From the NCBI GenBank assembly GCA_002299865.1, contig DBNV01000115.1, positions 23,066 to 37,524 on the forward strand: 14,459 nt of DNA, written 5' to 3'. The position numbers and the translations under genes were made by a program. The stretch is from Desulfonatronaceae bacterium UBA663 (GTDB taxonomy: Bacteria > Desulfobacterota > Desulfovibrionia > Desulfovibrionales > Desulfonatronaceae). The notes under the pieces were generated by a model, which worked only from the letters and a program-made list of their open reading frames with translations, was not told the origin of the DNA and did not search any database. Of this stretch, positions 6,273-13,358 are shown in pieces; the stretch's first letter is position 1; every line of letters starts with the position of its first letter.

Positions 6273-8107
6273 AGTCCGAAGAGGTGGCCCCAGAAGGCGG
6301 CCCAGAACCGGCTCACAAGCTCTTTTGCCTTGGGTCGGCCATCCGCTTCAAGCACGTTTTCCAGACAATACAATCCATATTCCGAGCGAGCGGAAACAAA
6401 CACGTTCAAACCAAGGGTCGGGCCGAGGGTCGGGTTATCGCCCCGGGAGACGATTTTTTTGTCGTTGGCGTTGGAGATCAGGACGTGAATCATCCTGGCG
6501 ATGCGCCTGGGCTGAAAGAACTCATGGCACCTGTGCCCGCCCCGGCTGCACTGCCAGCAGCCGGCACAGCTCATTTTGGCCTGAAGCACAAGGTGTCCGG
6601 GTTGATAAGGCCCGGTTTCCCAAGGATTGACCGGTCCCAGGGACAGGTTCAACGTCCGCAGCCCGGTCCAGGCCGCCAAGTGCATGGGGCCGGTGTCCGG
6701 GGTGACCATGAGTTCCACGCTTTGCCCGAAATGCGCAAGCTGGGCCAGGCTTAAGCGGCCGGCAAGGCTCAGGATGTTTTGGCCCAGGAGGCTCTGGACT
6801 GCCTGGGCTAGGGTCGTGTCGCCGGGGCCGCCCAACAGGATGGGACGCAGATCCCGACGCAGCAACTCCCTGGCCAGGTCGGCCCAAAAGGCCGGGCCGG
6901 GGCGCTTGGCCTGCTCGCTGGCACCCAAAAACAAGGCAATGCGCCGCCGGTCTTCGAGTTTTTCCCTGGAAGCAGGCCAACAGGTGGCCCGGATCCGTTC
7001 CAGCGGGATGCAGTCCAGGGCATTCAGATCGGCCCAGTGAAAGCGGTTGTGCCGGTTGGCGTGCACCAAGCCGGTGCGATACAGTTGCCAGTCGCCATGC
7101 ACGTATCGGCCCAGGCCTCGGCCCAGGCCTGGCGACTCCACCGCGCCGAGTTTTTTTTCGGCGTGTATTGACCCGGCCAGGGCCGCCGCAGCTGGCTGAT
7201 GGCTCAAATTGACGCCCAGGGCGCGCAGCGAATCCACGTTGTCTGCGTCCCAGGTGAAGATGGTCGCCCAGGGGCTGGCCAGCTTTGTATAGACGTAGAG
7301 AATCAGATGTGGATTGTCCACGAACCAGGAGGCCAGGGGCAGGCGGCATTTTTCCAGCAGTTCCATGAGCACGCCTTCCCTGTCCACCCCTAAGTGGTTG
7401 ATGGTCAGCACGAAGTCCGGCTTGAACTCCAGGATGGCGGTGAGCAGATCCTGGATGAATTCGGTCCGCCCGGTTTCCTTTGCCTCGAATTCGAGGAGCC
7501 GGTGGGGCACGCCCATCCGGTTGAAGGCGCTGATCATCTCGCCCAGAAGAAAGTAGCGGCTGGTCAGAAGCAATACGCGCGGAGGCCAGGCCCGGCATTT
7601 GACGTAGCCCGCCTTGGTCCAGATGTCGTACTTGGAATTGGCCTGCACATGGACCAGGATGGTCTTGTAGTATGCGGGGTCCAGGCGGGCGTAGAGCGGC
7701 ATGATCAGAGGGCGAAAGGGCAGGCCTCCATGCTCCATTTGCCAATGCGTGAGGCGATCCAGGACTGCCCCGGGATCGCTGGCGTCGATCCAAAAAACCT
7801 GGGGGTTTGCGGCGAATTCTCGGCAGCTCGTGGCCTCCAGGAGGCGCTCCTCCTTGTCCACCACGGCCACGGGCCCCGCCCCCCGGTCCAGAAGACTTTT
7901 CAGGGCAACCCCCAAGCCCGCTCCCAAAAGCACGGGCAGGCCACCGGGGGCTAGCTCTAAGGCCAGGCGCTCCTCCTTGCCGCGACCATCACGTCCCCAC
8001 AGACGCCATGTACGGCCCGAGGCCAGGACCAGACAGAGGTCTTCCAGGCGGTTCTCAGAATCCACTATCCGTTCAACACGATCAACAGCGTCTTGCGGAT
8101 CAGTCAT
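6188..8107 (-). CDS. CgeB-like / family-9 glycosyltransferase (main frame)
   Basis: Probable sugar transferase acting on a cell-envelope glycan or lipopolysaccharide core. From the ATG at 8107 the main frame gives 639 residues. Residues about 25-110 contain a Rossmann-like segment (LLGAGLGVALKSLL, VAVVDKEE). Residues about 175-305 resemble the N-terminal domain of CgeB/DUF3880 glycosyltransferases (LASWFVDNPH, TIFTWDADNVDSLRALGV). Residues about 345-545 are family-9 like: RIALFLGASEQAKRPG, then the nucleotide-sugar site TPDTGPMHLAAWTG at 471-484. A cysteine group CAGCWQC plus a nearby Cys (514, 517, 520, 527) follows. The N-terminal half of a usual family-9 enzyme is not apparent. ATG 8107 is preferred to TTG 8152 because it begins 7 nt after the stop of the upstream remnant, allowing reinitiation, although AGGTGAT upstream of the TTG keeps the longer form possible. 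The C terminus appears to continue in the -1 frame. Confidence 0.8.
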   Translation of the reverse strand: MTDPQDAVDRVERIVDSENRLEDLCLVLASGRTWRLWGRDGRGKEERLALELAPGGLPVLLGAGLGVALKSLLDRGAGPVAVVDKEERLLEATSCREFAANPQVFWIDASDPGAVLDRLTHWQMEHGGLPFRPLIMPLYARLDPAYYKTILVHVQANSKYDIWTKAGYVKCRAWPPRVLLLTSRYFLLGEMISAFNRMGVPHRLLEFEAKETGRTEFIQDLLTAILEFKPDFVLTINHLGVDREGVLMELLEKCRLPLASWFVDNPHLILYVYTKLASPWATIFTWDADNVDSLRALGVNLSHQPAAAALAGSIHAEKKLGAVESPGLGRGLGRYVHGDWQLYRTGLVHANRHNRFHWADLNALDCIPLERIRATCWPASREKLEDRRRIALFLGASEQAKRPGPAFWADLARELLRRDLRPILLGGPGDTTLAQAVQSLLGQNILSLAGRLSLAQLAHFGQSVELMVTPDTGPMHLAAWTGLRTLNLSLGPVNPWETGPYQPGHLVLQAKMSCAGCWQCSRGGHRCHEFFQPRRIARMIHVLISNANDKKIVSRGDNPTLGPTLGLNVFVSARSEYGLYCLENVLEADGRPKAKELVSRFWAAFWGHLFGLWPREQCLICWRDLRSAYPNLAKTFLTH

Positions 8108-8114
8108 GGTCGTT

Positions 8115-8222
8115 TTACCAGGAAGGCGCGTCCGGGGAGTGGCCCTGGTCAATGCCGGCGATCACCTGGCCGGGCTGCCTCCACCCTCTGGCGGACTTGA
8201 CCCGTTGCAGCACCAGGCGCAC
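8115..8222 (-). pseudogene. dtd: Probable 5' remnant of dtd (D-aminoacyl-tRNA deacylase)
   Basis: A 35-codon frame starts at GTG 8222, with the strong ribosome site GAGGAAG 6 nt upstream, one base after the queD stop, and ends at TAA 8115-8117. Its first 27 residues (VRLVLQRVKSAR, then GQVIAGIDQG) match the highly characteristic start of D-tyrosyl/D-aminoacyl-tRNA deacylase, where QRV...A is followed by a G-x-V-x-x-x-I-x-x-G strand pair. A complete Dtd is about 150 residues; here the sequence departs from the family at His28 and stops, and no continuation is seen in other frames. I read it as the surviving start of a deleted gene that still has its translation signals. A translated leader peptide for the next gene is the alternative. 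Confidence 0.5.
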
Positions 8223-8223
8223 G

Positions 8224-8613
8224 TCATTCTTCCTCAAAGTAGGCGGCAATGGAGGCCGGACCCTCGGCCACGGAAACGCTGTACACGTGAACACCCGGAT
8301 CGACCAACCGGGCCTTGACCCCCTGGAATATGAAGCGGGCCAGGTTTTCCGAAGACGGATTGGCGTCGCGAAAGGCCGGCACTTCGTTCAGGTTGCAATG
8401 GTCCAGTTCGGCCAGCACCTCCTTGAGCATGGTTTTCAGCTCCTTGAAGTCCATGACGATGTCCAGCTCCGGATGCAGACGACGACCCTCGACGCACAAC
8501 GTCACCTGAAAGTTGTGGCCGTGCATTTGTTCGCATTTGCCCTGGTAGTGGCGCAGTTGGTGGGCTGAACTGAAGTGATCCGCAACAGTCAGCCGCCAGA
8601 AACCCTTACTCAT
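8224..8613 (-). CDS. queD: 6-carboxy-5,6,7,8-tetrahydropterin synthase
   Basis: Converts 7,8-dihydroneopterin triphosphate to 6-carboxytetrahydropterin, the first committed step of queuosine (7-deazaguanine) synthesis. The 129-residue protein has the zinc ligands His18 (HFSSAHQL) and His31/His33 (MHGHN), with the catalytic Cys27 in the C-x3-HGH arrangement that marks QueD rather than other members of the 6-pyruvoyltetrahydropterin synthase family. LDHCNLN (Asp71, His72), PSSENLAR and the substrate-binding Glu117 in AEGPASIAAY are also present. The ATG at 8613 has AAGGAG 6 nt upstream and overlaps the end of dnaE by 8 nt, so translation is probably coupled. No other queuosine genes are in the window. 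Confidence 0.95.
   Translation of the reverse strand: MSKGFWRLTVADHFSSAHQLRHYQGKCEQMHGHNFQVTLCVEGRRLHPELDIVMDFKELKTMLKEVLAELDHCNLNEVPAFRDANPSSENLARFIFQGVKARLVDPGVHVYSVSVAEGPASIAAYFEEE
8229..8235 (-). promoter_or_regulatory. Ribosome binding site of the dtd remnant, inside the queD end
   Basis: GAGGAAG on the minus strand encodes the last Glu residues of QueD and lies 6 nt before GTG 8222. Its good spacing supports a once real start codon here and translational coupling of queD with whatever followed. Confidence 0.5.
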
Positions 8614-11600
8614 GGAGTGCTCCTTTCCACTGCCCGATGTCGCGCCAGAACTGGGGACCCGGCGTGACCTGATGACGAGGGCCCAGTTCCATGGTGCAGC
8701 GCCCCTCGGATAGGTCCAGGACCATCCGCACCGGGACCTGGCCGGGATGTCTGGCGAGGATGTTTTTCAAATCGTCGAGCACCTCCGGTTGAACGTCTTG
8801 CGTGGTCATGCGCAACCGCACCGGCTGATCGCACCGGGAGCAGGCGTCGGACAGGGCGCTGACCTGGAGCACTTCCAGCTTGATTTGTTGGGGGCTGTTT
8901 TCCCCGCTAGCGAGAGCGTTGTCCATCCGCCCTTCGTAGTCGCTGATTCTGGCCTCCACCAGCAAGGGCTGGTCGCCATGAAGCAGTTCCCGCGCCTGAC
9001 TGTAGACATCGGCGAAAACCGTGGCTTCAGCCATGCCCGTGAGGTCTTCGACCTGACAAAAAGCCATTCTGTCGCCCTTGCGGGTCTGATGCACCTTGAC
9101 GGAAGTGGCCAGCACGCCGAGTCGGACTGTGCTTTTCTTCGGCAATTCCTGGCAGTCTTGCACGGACTTCAGGCCGAGCCTGGGGGCTTCGGGTTGAAAG
9201 GGCCACAGCGGGTTGCTGGTCAGGAAAAAGCCCAGGGCCTCTTTCTCATAGCGGGATTTTTCCTCGTCGCTCCAGTCATCCGCCCGATGGGCAGGGCCGG
9301 TTTCCATCTCGGGAACAAAACCGGGGCCGGTAGCGAGAGCGTCGTCACCTCCGGCCGTGCAGGAGAACAGGGACAGTTGTGAACGTTTTTTCTCCTTGGC
9401 TTTTTTTTGGGCCGCGGCCATGAATTGGTCCAGGCTTGCCAGTAGGCCGGCCCGGTTGGGTCCTATGGCATCCATGGCGCCGCATTTGATCAAGTATTCC
9501 AGGACGCGTTTGGTGACCTTGCGCAGATTGACGCGCAGACACAAATCCAGCAGGTTTTTGTAAAGGCCCTGCTCCCTGTTGCTGATGATCTCGCCAATGG
9601 CCTCCTCGCCGACGTTCTTGACCCCGGCCAGGCCGAAGCGGATCTTTTCCGCCTGCACGCTGAACCGGGCTTGGCTGTGGTTGATGTCCGGAGGCAGGAT
9701 GGAGATGTTCAGTTCCCTGCAGTCGCCCAGATACTTGAGGATCTTATCCGTGTTCTCCACTTCCGAGCTGATCAGGGCGGCCATGAATTCCACCGGGAAA
9801 TGGGCTTTGAGATAGGCTGTCTGGTAGGAGATCAGGGCATAGGCCGCGCTATGGGACTTGTTGAACCCGTAACCGGCGAATTTTTCCATGAGGTCGAAAG
9901 TCTGGGCGGCCTTGGACTCGGGAATGTTGTTCTTGCGCGTGCCCTGAATGAAGCGGGAGCGTTGCTGGGCCATGACCTGGGGGTCCTTCTTGCCCATGGC
10001 CCGGCGCAGGATGTCCGCTTCGCCCAGCGAATAGGCGGCCAGGGTGGAGGCGATCTTCATGACCTGTTCTTGGTAGAGGATCACGCCGTAGGTGTCCTTG
10101 AGGATCGGCTCCAGTTGGGGCAATAAGTATTCGACCCTGGTCTGGCCGTGCTTGCAACGGATGAACGTTGTCACCATGCCGCTTTCCAGGGGGCCTGGCC
10201 GGTACAGGGCCAACAGGGCGATGACGTCCTCGAAACAGGAAGGTTTTAAGTCCATAAGCACCCGGCGCATGCCCGAACTTTCCAGTTGGAACACGCCCTC
10301 GGTGCGGCCTTGGCAAAGCAGCTCGAAGGTCTTGGCGTCGTCCAGGGGCAGGACGTCCATGTCCGGAACGGCCTTGCCGCTGTCGCGAATCAGGTTCAGG
10401 GCGTCCTGGATCACGGTCAGGGTTTTCAGCCCCAGGAAGTCGAACTTGATCAGTCCGACCTTTTCCACGCACTTCATGTCCCACTGGGTGACCACTTCGC
10501 CCGATTTGCCCAAGCACAGCGGCAAGTGTTCGACCATGGGCCGGTCCGAGAGGACCACGCCGGCGGCGTGGGTGGAGGCATGACGGGCCAGGCCCTCCAG
10601 GCGCAAGGAAATGTCGATCAGTTTGCCCACGGTGGCGTCGGTCTCGGCCAGTTTTTTCAGTTCCGGTTCCTGGTCCAGGGCCTGGGCGATGGTCATGCCC
10701 AGGGTGCCGGGCACGAGCTTGGAGATCCTGTCTGTTTCCGCGGGCTTGAGCCCCAGGGCCCGGCCCACGTCCCGGACCACGGCTCGGGCTTTCATCCGCC
10801 CGAAGGTAATAATCTGGGCCACATTGGCGGTCCCATACTTCTTTGCAACGTAGCGCAGCACCTCCTCGCGCCGGTTGAAGCAGAAGTCCGCGTCAATGTC
10901 CGGCAGGCTGACCCGCTCAGCACCCAGAAAACGCTCAAAAAGCAGATTGTACGGAATTGGATCTAAGTTCGTGATGCGCAGGGCATAGGCCACCAAGCTG
11001 CCGGCGGCCGAGCCCCGGCCGGGTCCGACGGGAATGCCCTGGGATTTGGCCCAGTTGATGAAATCCTGGACGATCAGAAAATAGCCGGCAAAGCCCTGGG
11101 AGCAGATGACATCCAGTTCCGTGGCCAGCCGCTCTGCGTAGATCCGACGGTTCGTCTCCGGCCGCATTTTGGCCAGTCGCTCGGACAGTCCCTCGCGGGC
11201 GTGGCCACGCAGCTCTTCTTCCAAGGTCACGCCCGCGGGCAGGCTGTAGGCGGGGAAATGGGCCTTGCTAAAGTCCAGTTCCAGGTCGCAGTTGTGGGCG
11301 ATCTCTGCGGTGGCGGCCAGGGCCTGGGGGCAGTGGGCAAAGGCCGCCTCCATTTCCTCCGGGGTGCGGTAATACAACTCCCGCGTATTGAAGCGCATTC
11401 GCTTCAGGTCCGACTCGCAAGCGTTGGTCTGGATGCAGAGCAGGATGTCGTGGGCCTCGGCGTCTTCGGCGTTTAAGTAGTGGCAGTCGTTGGTGGCCAC
11501 CAGGGGCAGCGCGGCGGCCTCGGCCAACTCCAGAAGGCGTTCATTGAGGGCGATCTGCTCCGCCAGGCCGCTTACCTGCAGCTCCAAATAAAACCTGCCG

Positions 11601-12103
11601 GGAAACATCCGGGAGTAGATCCTAGCTGTTTCCAGCCCGGCGTCAAACCCTTCGTACATCAGACGCTGGGGCACTTCTCCCTTGAGGCAGGCCGACAGGG
11701 CGATCAGTCCTTCATTATGCCGGGCCAGAAGTTCCTTGTCCACTCGCGGCTTGTAATGGAAGCCTTCCAAGTGCCCTTGGGAGACCAGTCGGATCAGGTT
11801 GCGGTAGCCGACAATGTCCTTGGCCAGCAAGACAAGATGGTAGCCGGCTTGGGAGGGCGAGCGGGCGTCCCGGTCATGACGGCTGCCCGTGGCCACGTAA
11901 ACCTCGCAGCCGATGATGGGCTTGAGACCGAAGTCCTTGGCGGCCTTGTAGAAATGGATGGCGCCGTAAAGATTCCCGTGGTCTGTGATGGCCACGGCGC
12001 CGAGGCCGAAATCCTTGGCCTTGGCGCAGAGATCCTTGATCCGGATGGCGCCGTCCAAAAGGCTGTATTCAGTGTGGCAATGCAAATGGACAAAGTCAGG
12101 CAT
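8606..12103 (-). CDS. dnaE: DNA polymerase III subunit alpha, replicative polymerase
   Basis: Catalytic subunit of the chromosomal replicase. From ATG 12103 it is 1165 residues (E. coli 1160). Domains in order: PHP (FVHLHCHTEYSLLDG at 4-18, metal-type His6/8/10, then ITDHGNLYGA), palm and fingers, helix-hairpin-helix region, OB fold (VRLGVLATSVKVHQTRKGDRMAF). The catalytic aspartates are Asp402 and Asp404 in PDIDADF and Asp555 in KFDFLGLKT, matching E. coli 401, 403 and 555. The GPGRGSAAGS motif is intact. QLSLF at 909-913 is a near-ideal internal clamp-binding motif (E. coli 920-924). A GTG at 12160 would add 19 residues and has a GGAG 10 nt upstream, whereas ATG 12103 lacks a ribosome site; I chose the ATG because it gives the usual family N terminus. 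It lies 95 nt after gap and overlaps queD. Confidence 0.97.
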   Translation of the reverse strand: MPDFVHLHCHTEYSLLDGAIRIKDLCAKAKDFGLGAVAITDHGNLYGAIHFYKAAKDFGLKPIIGCEVYVATGSRHDRDARSPSQAGYHLVLLAKDIVGYRNLIRLVSQGHLEGFHYKPRVDKELLARHNEGLIALSACLKGEVPQRLMYEGFDAGLETARIYSRMFPGRFYLELQVSGLAEQIALNERLLELAEAAALPLVATNDCHYLNAEDAEAHDILLCIQTNACESDLKRMRFNTRELYYRTPEEMEAAFAHCPQALAATAEIAHNCDLELDFSKAHFPAYSLPAGVTLEEELRGHAREGLSERLAKMRPETNRRIYAERLATELDVICSQGFAGYFLIVQDFINWAKSQGIPVGPGRGSAAGSLVAYALRITNLDPIPYNLLFERFLGAERVSLPDIDADFCFNRREEVLRYVAKKYGTANVAQIITFGRMKARAVVRDVGRALGLKPAETDRISKLVPGTLGMTIAQALDQEPELKKLAETDATVGKLIDISLRLEGLARHASTHAAGVVLSDRPMVEHLPLCLGKSGEVVTQWDMKCVEKVGLIKFDFLGLKTLTVIQDALNLIRDSGKAVPDMDVLPLDDAKTFELLCQGRTEGVFQLESSGMRRVLMDLKPSCFEDVIALLALYRPGPLESGMVTTFIRCKHGQTRVEYLLPQLEPILKDTYGVILYQEQVMKIASTLAAYSLGEADILRRAMGKKDPQVMAQQRSRFIQGTRKNNIPESKAAQTFDLMEKFAGYGFNKSHSAAYALISYQTAYLKAHFPVEFMAALISSEVENTDKILKYLGDCRELNISILPPDINHSQARFSVQAEKIRFGLAGVKNVGEEAIGEIISNREQGLYKNLLDLCLRVNLRKVTKRVLEYLIKCGAMDAIGPNRAGLLASLDQFMAAAQKKAKEKKRSQLSLFSCTAGGDDALATGPGFVPEMETGPAHRADDWSDEEKSRYEKEALGFFLTSNPLWPFQPEAPRLGLKSVQDCQELPKKSTVRLGVLATSVKVHQTRKGDRMAFCQVEDLTGMAEATVFADVYSQARELLHGDQPLLVEARISDYEGRMDNALASGENSPQQIKLEVLQVSALSDACSRCDQPVRLRMTTQDVQPEVLDDLKNILARHPGQVPVRMVLDLSEGRCTMELGPRHQVTPGPQFWRDIGQWKGALHE

Positions 12104-12174
12104 GACGAAGCCGAGGGGTTTTTGTGTTCGAGGGCAGGCAGTCTTAGGAAGCAGGGACACTGCGTCAGCGCTCC

Positions 12175-12187
12175 GCGCTAGCAGCGC
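12175..12187. repeat. Small GC-rich hairpin after gap
   Basis: GCGCT (12175-12179) and AGCGC (12183-12187) pair around a 3-nt loop in the gap-dnaE spacer. No T-tract follows on the minus strand, so it is not a convincing terminator; it could attenuate read-through or stabilise the gap transcript. Confidence 0.3.
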
Positions 12188-12198
12188 CCCGCGATTGC

Positions 12199-13212
12199 TT
12201 ACGGCGTCAGCTTCAAAGATGCAGCCACTTTGTTGGTCAGTCGCAGGAGCTGATTACAAAAGCCCGCCTCGTTGTCGTACCAGACGATGATCTTGACCAT
12301 TCTGTCCCGCATCACGTTGGTGCACAGTCCGTCCACCACGCCTCCAAATGTGCTGCCGTTATAGTCAACAGACACCAAAGGTTCCTCAGTGTACCCCAGA
12401 ATATCCTTGAGCATGCCCTCGGAGGCGCGGCGAAATGCGGTGTTTAGCTCGTCCCTGGTCGCCTTGTCCCGAATCTGGGCCACCAGATCGACTAGGGACA
12501 CGTTGGGTATGGGCACGCGGATGGCCATGCCGTCCAGGCGGTCCTTGGTCTCAGGGAGGACCTCGGCCACGGCCCGGGTCGCGCCGGTGGTGGTGGGCAG
12601 CATGGACATGCAGGCGGCCCGTGCGCGCCGCAGGTCCTTGTGCGAGCCATCCAGGATGCGCTGACTCATGGTATAGGAGTGCACGGTGGTCATCAGGCCG
12701 TGTTCAAAGCCGAAGGATTCGTTGATGACCTTGATGGCAGGAGCTAGGCAGTTGGTGGTGCATGAGGCGTTGGACAGAATGTGGTCCGTGGCCGGATCGT
12801 AGTCCGCGTCGTTGACGCCCATGACGATGGTCCGGTCCGGCCCCTTGGCCGGGGCGCTGACGATCACTTTCTTCGCCCCGCACGACCTGTGTTTTTCACA
12901 GCTTTCCCGGTCCGCGAACTTGCCTGTGGTTTCCAGGACGATGTCCACGCCCAGTTCCTGCCAAGGCCATTCCCCCGGACCTTGGCTGGTCACGGCCACT
13001 TCCCGGCCGTCAAGCAGGAAGCCTTGTTTCGTGACTTGCAGGGGGTGGGGGAATCTGCCGTGTACGGAATCATATTTGAGGAGATGGACCAAGTCTTCAT
13101 TCTTGGCCCTGGCATTGACCGCCACGAGCCGCAACTCCCTGGAATCAGCCAGCAGTCTGGTCGCGTACCGACCGATCCGTCCGAAGCCGTTAATACCGAT
13201 GCGAACAGGCAT
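12199..13212 (-). CDS. gap: Glyceraldehyde-3-phosphate dehydrogenase with NADP-type coenzyme-site residues
   Basis: Interconverts glyceraldehyde-3-phosphate and 1,3-bisphosphoglycerate in glycolysis/gluconeogenesis. The 337-residue protein has INGFGRIGR at 7-15, the catalytic Cys151 in SNASCTTNC, catalytic His178, the KDLRRARA segment at 192-199 and WYDNE near the C terminus. The residue after the second Rossmann strand, an Asp in NAD-dependent enzymes (Asp32 in Bacillus numbering), is Ala34 followed by Arg35. The Leu-Pro pair (187-188 in Bacillus) is Gly189-Ser190. Both changes are those associated with NADP(H)-using GapB and chloroplast enzymes, so dual or NADP specificity is inferred. The ATG at 13212 has AAGGAGG 9 nt upstream. 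It follows fba in the same direction (146-nt gap). The YTMSQ segment replaces the usual YTNDQ. Confidence 0.96.
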   Translation of the reverse strand: MPVRIGINGFGRIGRYATRLLADSRELRLVAVNARAKNEDLVHLLKYDSVHGRFPHPLQVTKQGFLLDGREVAVTSQGPGEWPWQELGVDIVLETTGKFADRESCEKHRSCGAKKVIVSAPAKGPDRTIVMGVNDADYDPATDHILSNASCTTNCLAPAIKVINESFGFEHGLMTTVHSYTMSQRILDGSHKDLRRARAACMSMLPTTTGATRAVAEVLPETKDRLDGMAIRVPIPNVSLVDLVAQIRDKATRDELNTAFRRASEGMLKDILGYTEEPLVSVDYNGSTFGGVVDGLCTNVMRDRMVKIIVWYDNEAGFCNQLLRLTNKVAASLKLTP

Positions 13213-13358
13213 GGAATTTCGCCTCCTTCAAAAGTGGTTGAAACGATATATGACGTTAAACATCCGACCCGCATTTTAGACGTCCAAACGGCCGAACCCG
13301 GAAGCCGCGGCACTCTGTAAACGAATACGTCTCGCGCATTCACGAGGCGAGGCCTTGC
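13213..13358 (-). promoter_or_regulatory. fba-gap intergenic spacer
   Basis: The 146-nt spacer has a tandem-like GGCAAGGCCT pair around the fba stop and a hairpin-capable CTCGTG/CGCGAG, but no T-tract. Nearer gap it is AT-richer (GTTTAACGTCATATATCG on the minus strand), where a gap promoter could lie. No box is good enough to name with confidence. Confidence 0.3.

Noticed and set aside
6522..7793. A 423-codon minus-strand frame inside the glycosyltransferase gene
   Set aside because: It is very rich in Arg, Pro and Gly with no motifs, as expected for a shadow frame in GC-rich DNA; the overlapping frame has clear glycosyltransferase motifs.
8108..8152. TTG start giving a 654-residue glycosyltransferase
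   Set aside because: The added 15 residues are Arg/Thr/Pro-rich and overlap the dtd remnant frame; ATG 8107 fits reinitiation after the remnant stop. It is not excluded, since AGGTGAT lies upstream of the TTG.
7807..8568. Long plus-strand frames opposite the glycosyltransferase and queD
   Set aside because: Antisense shadows of well-supported genes, without ribosome sites or recognisable motifs.
12104..12160. GTG start adding 19 residues to DnaE
   Set aside because: The family normally starts a few residues before the FVHLHxHTEYS motif, which ATG 12103 provides. The GTG has a somewhat better ribosome site, so this stays open.
13315..13358. Hairpins after fba considered as an intrinsic terminator
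   Set aside because: Stems are short and no T-tract follows on the minus strand.
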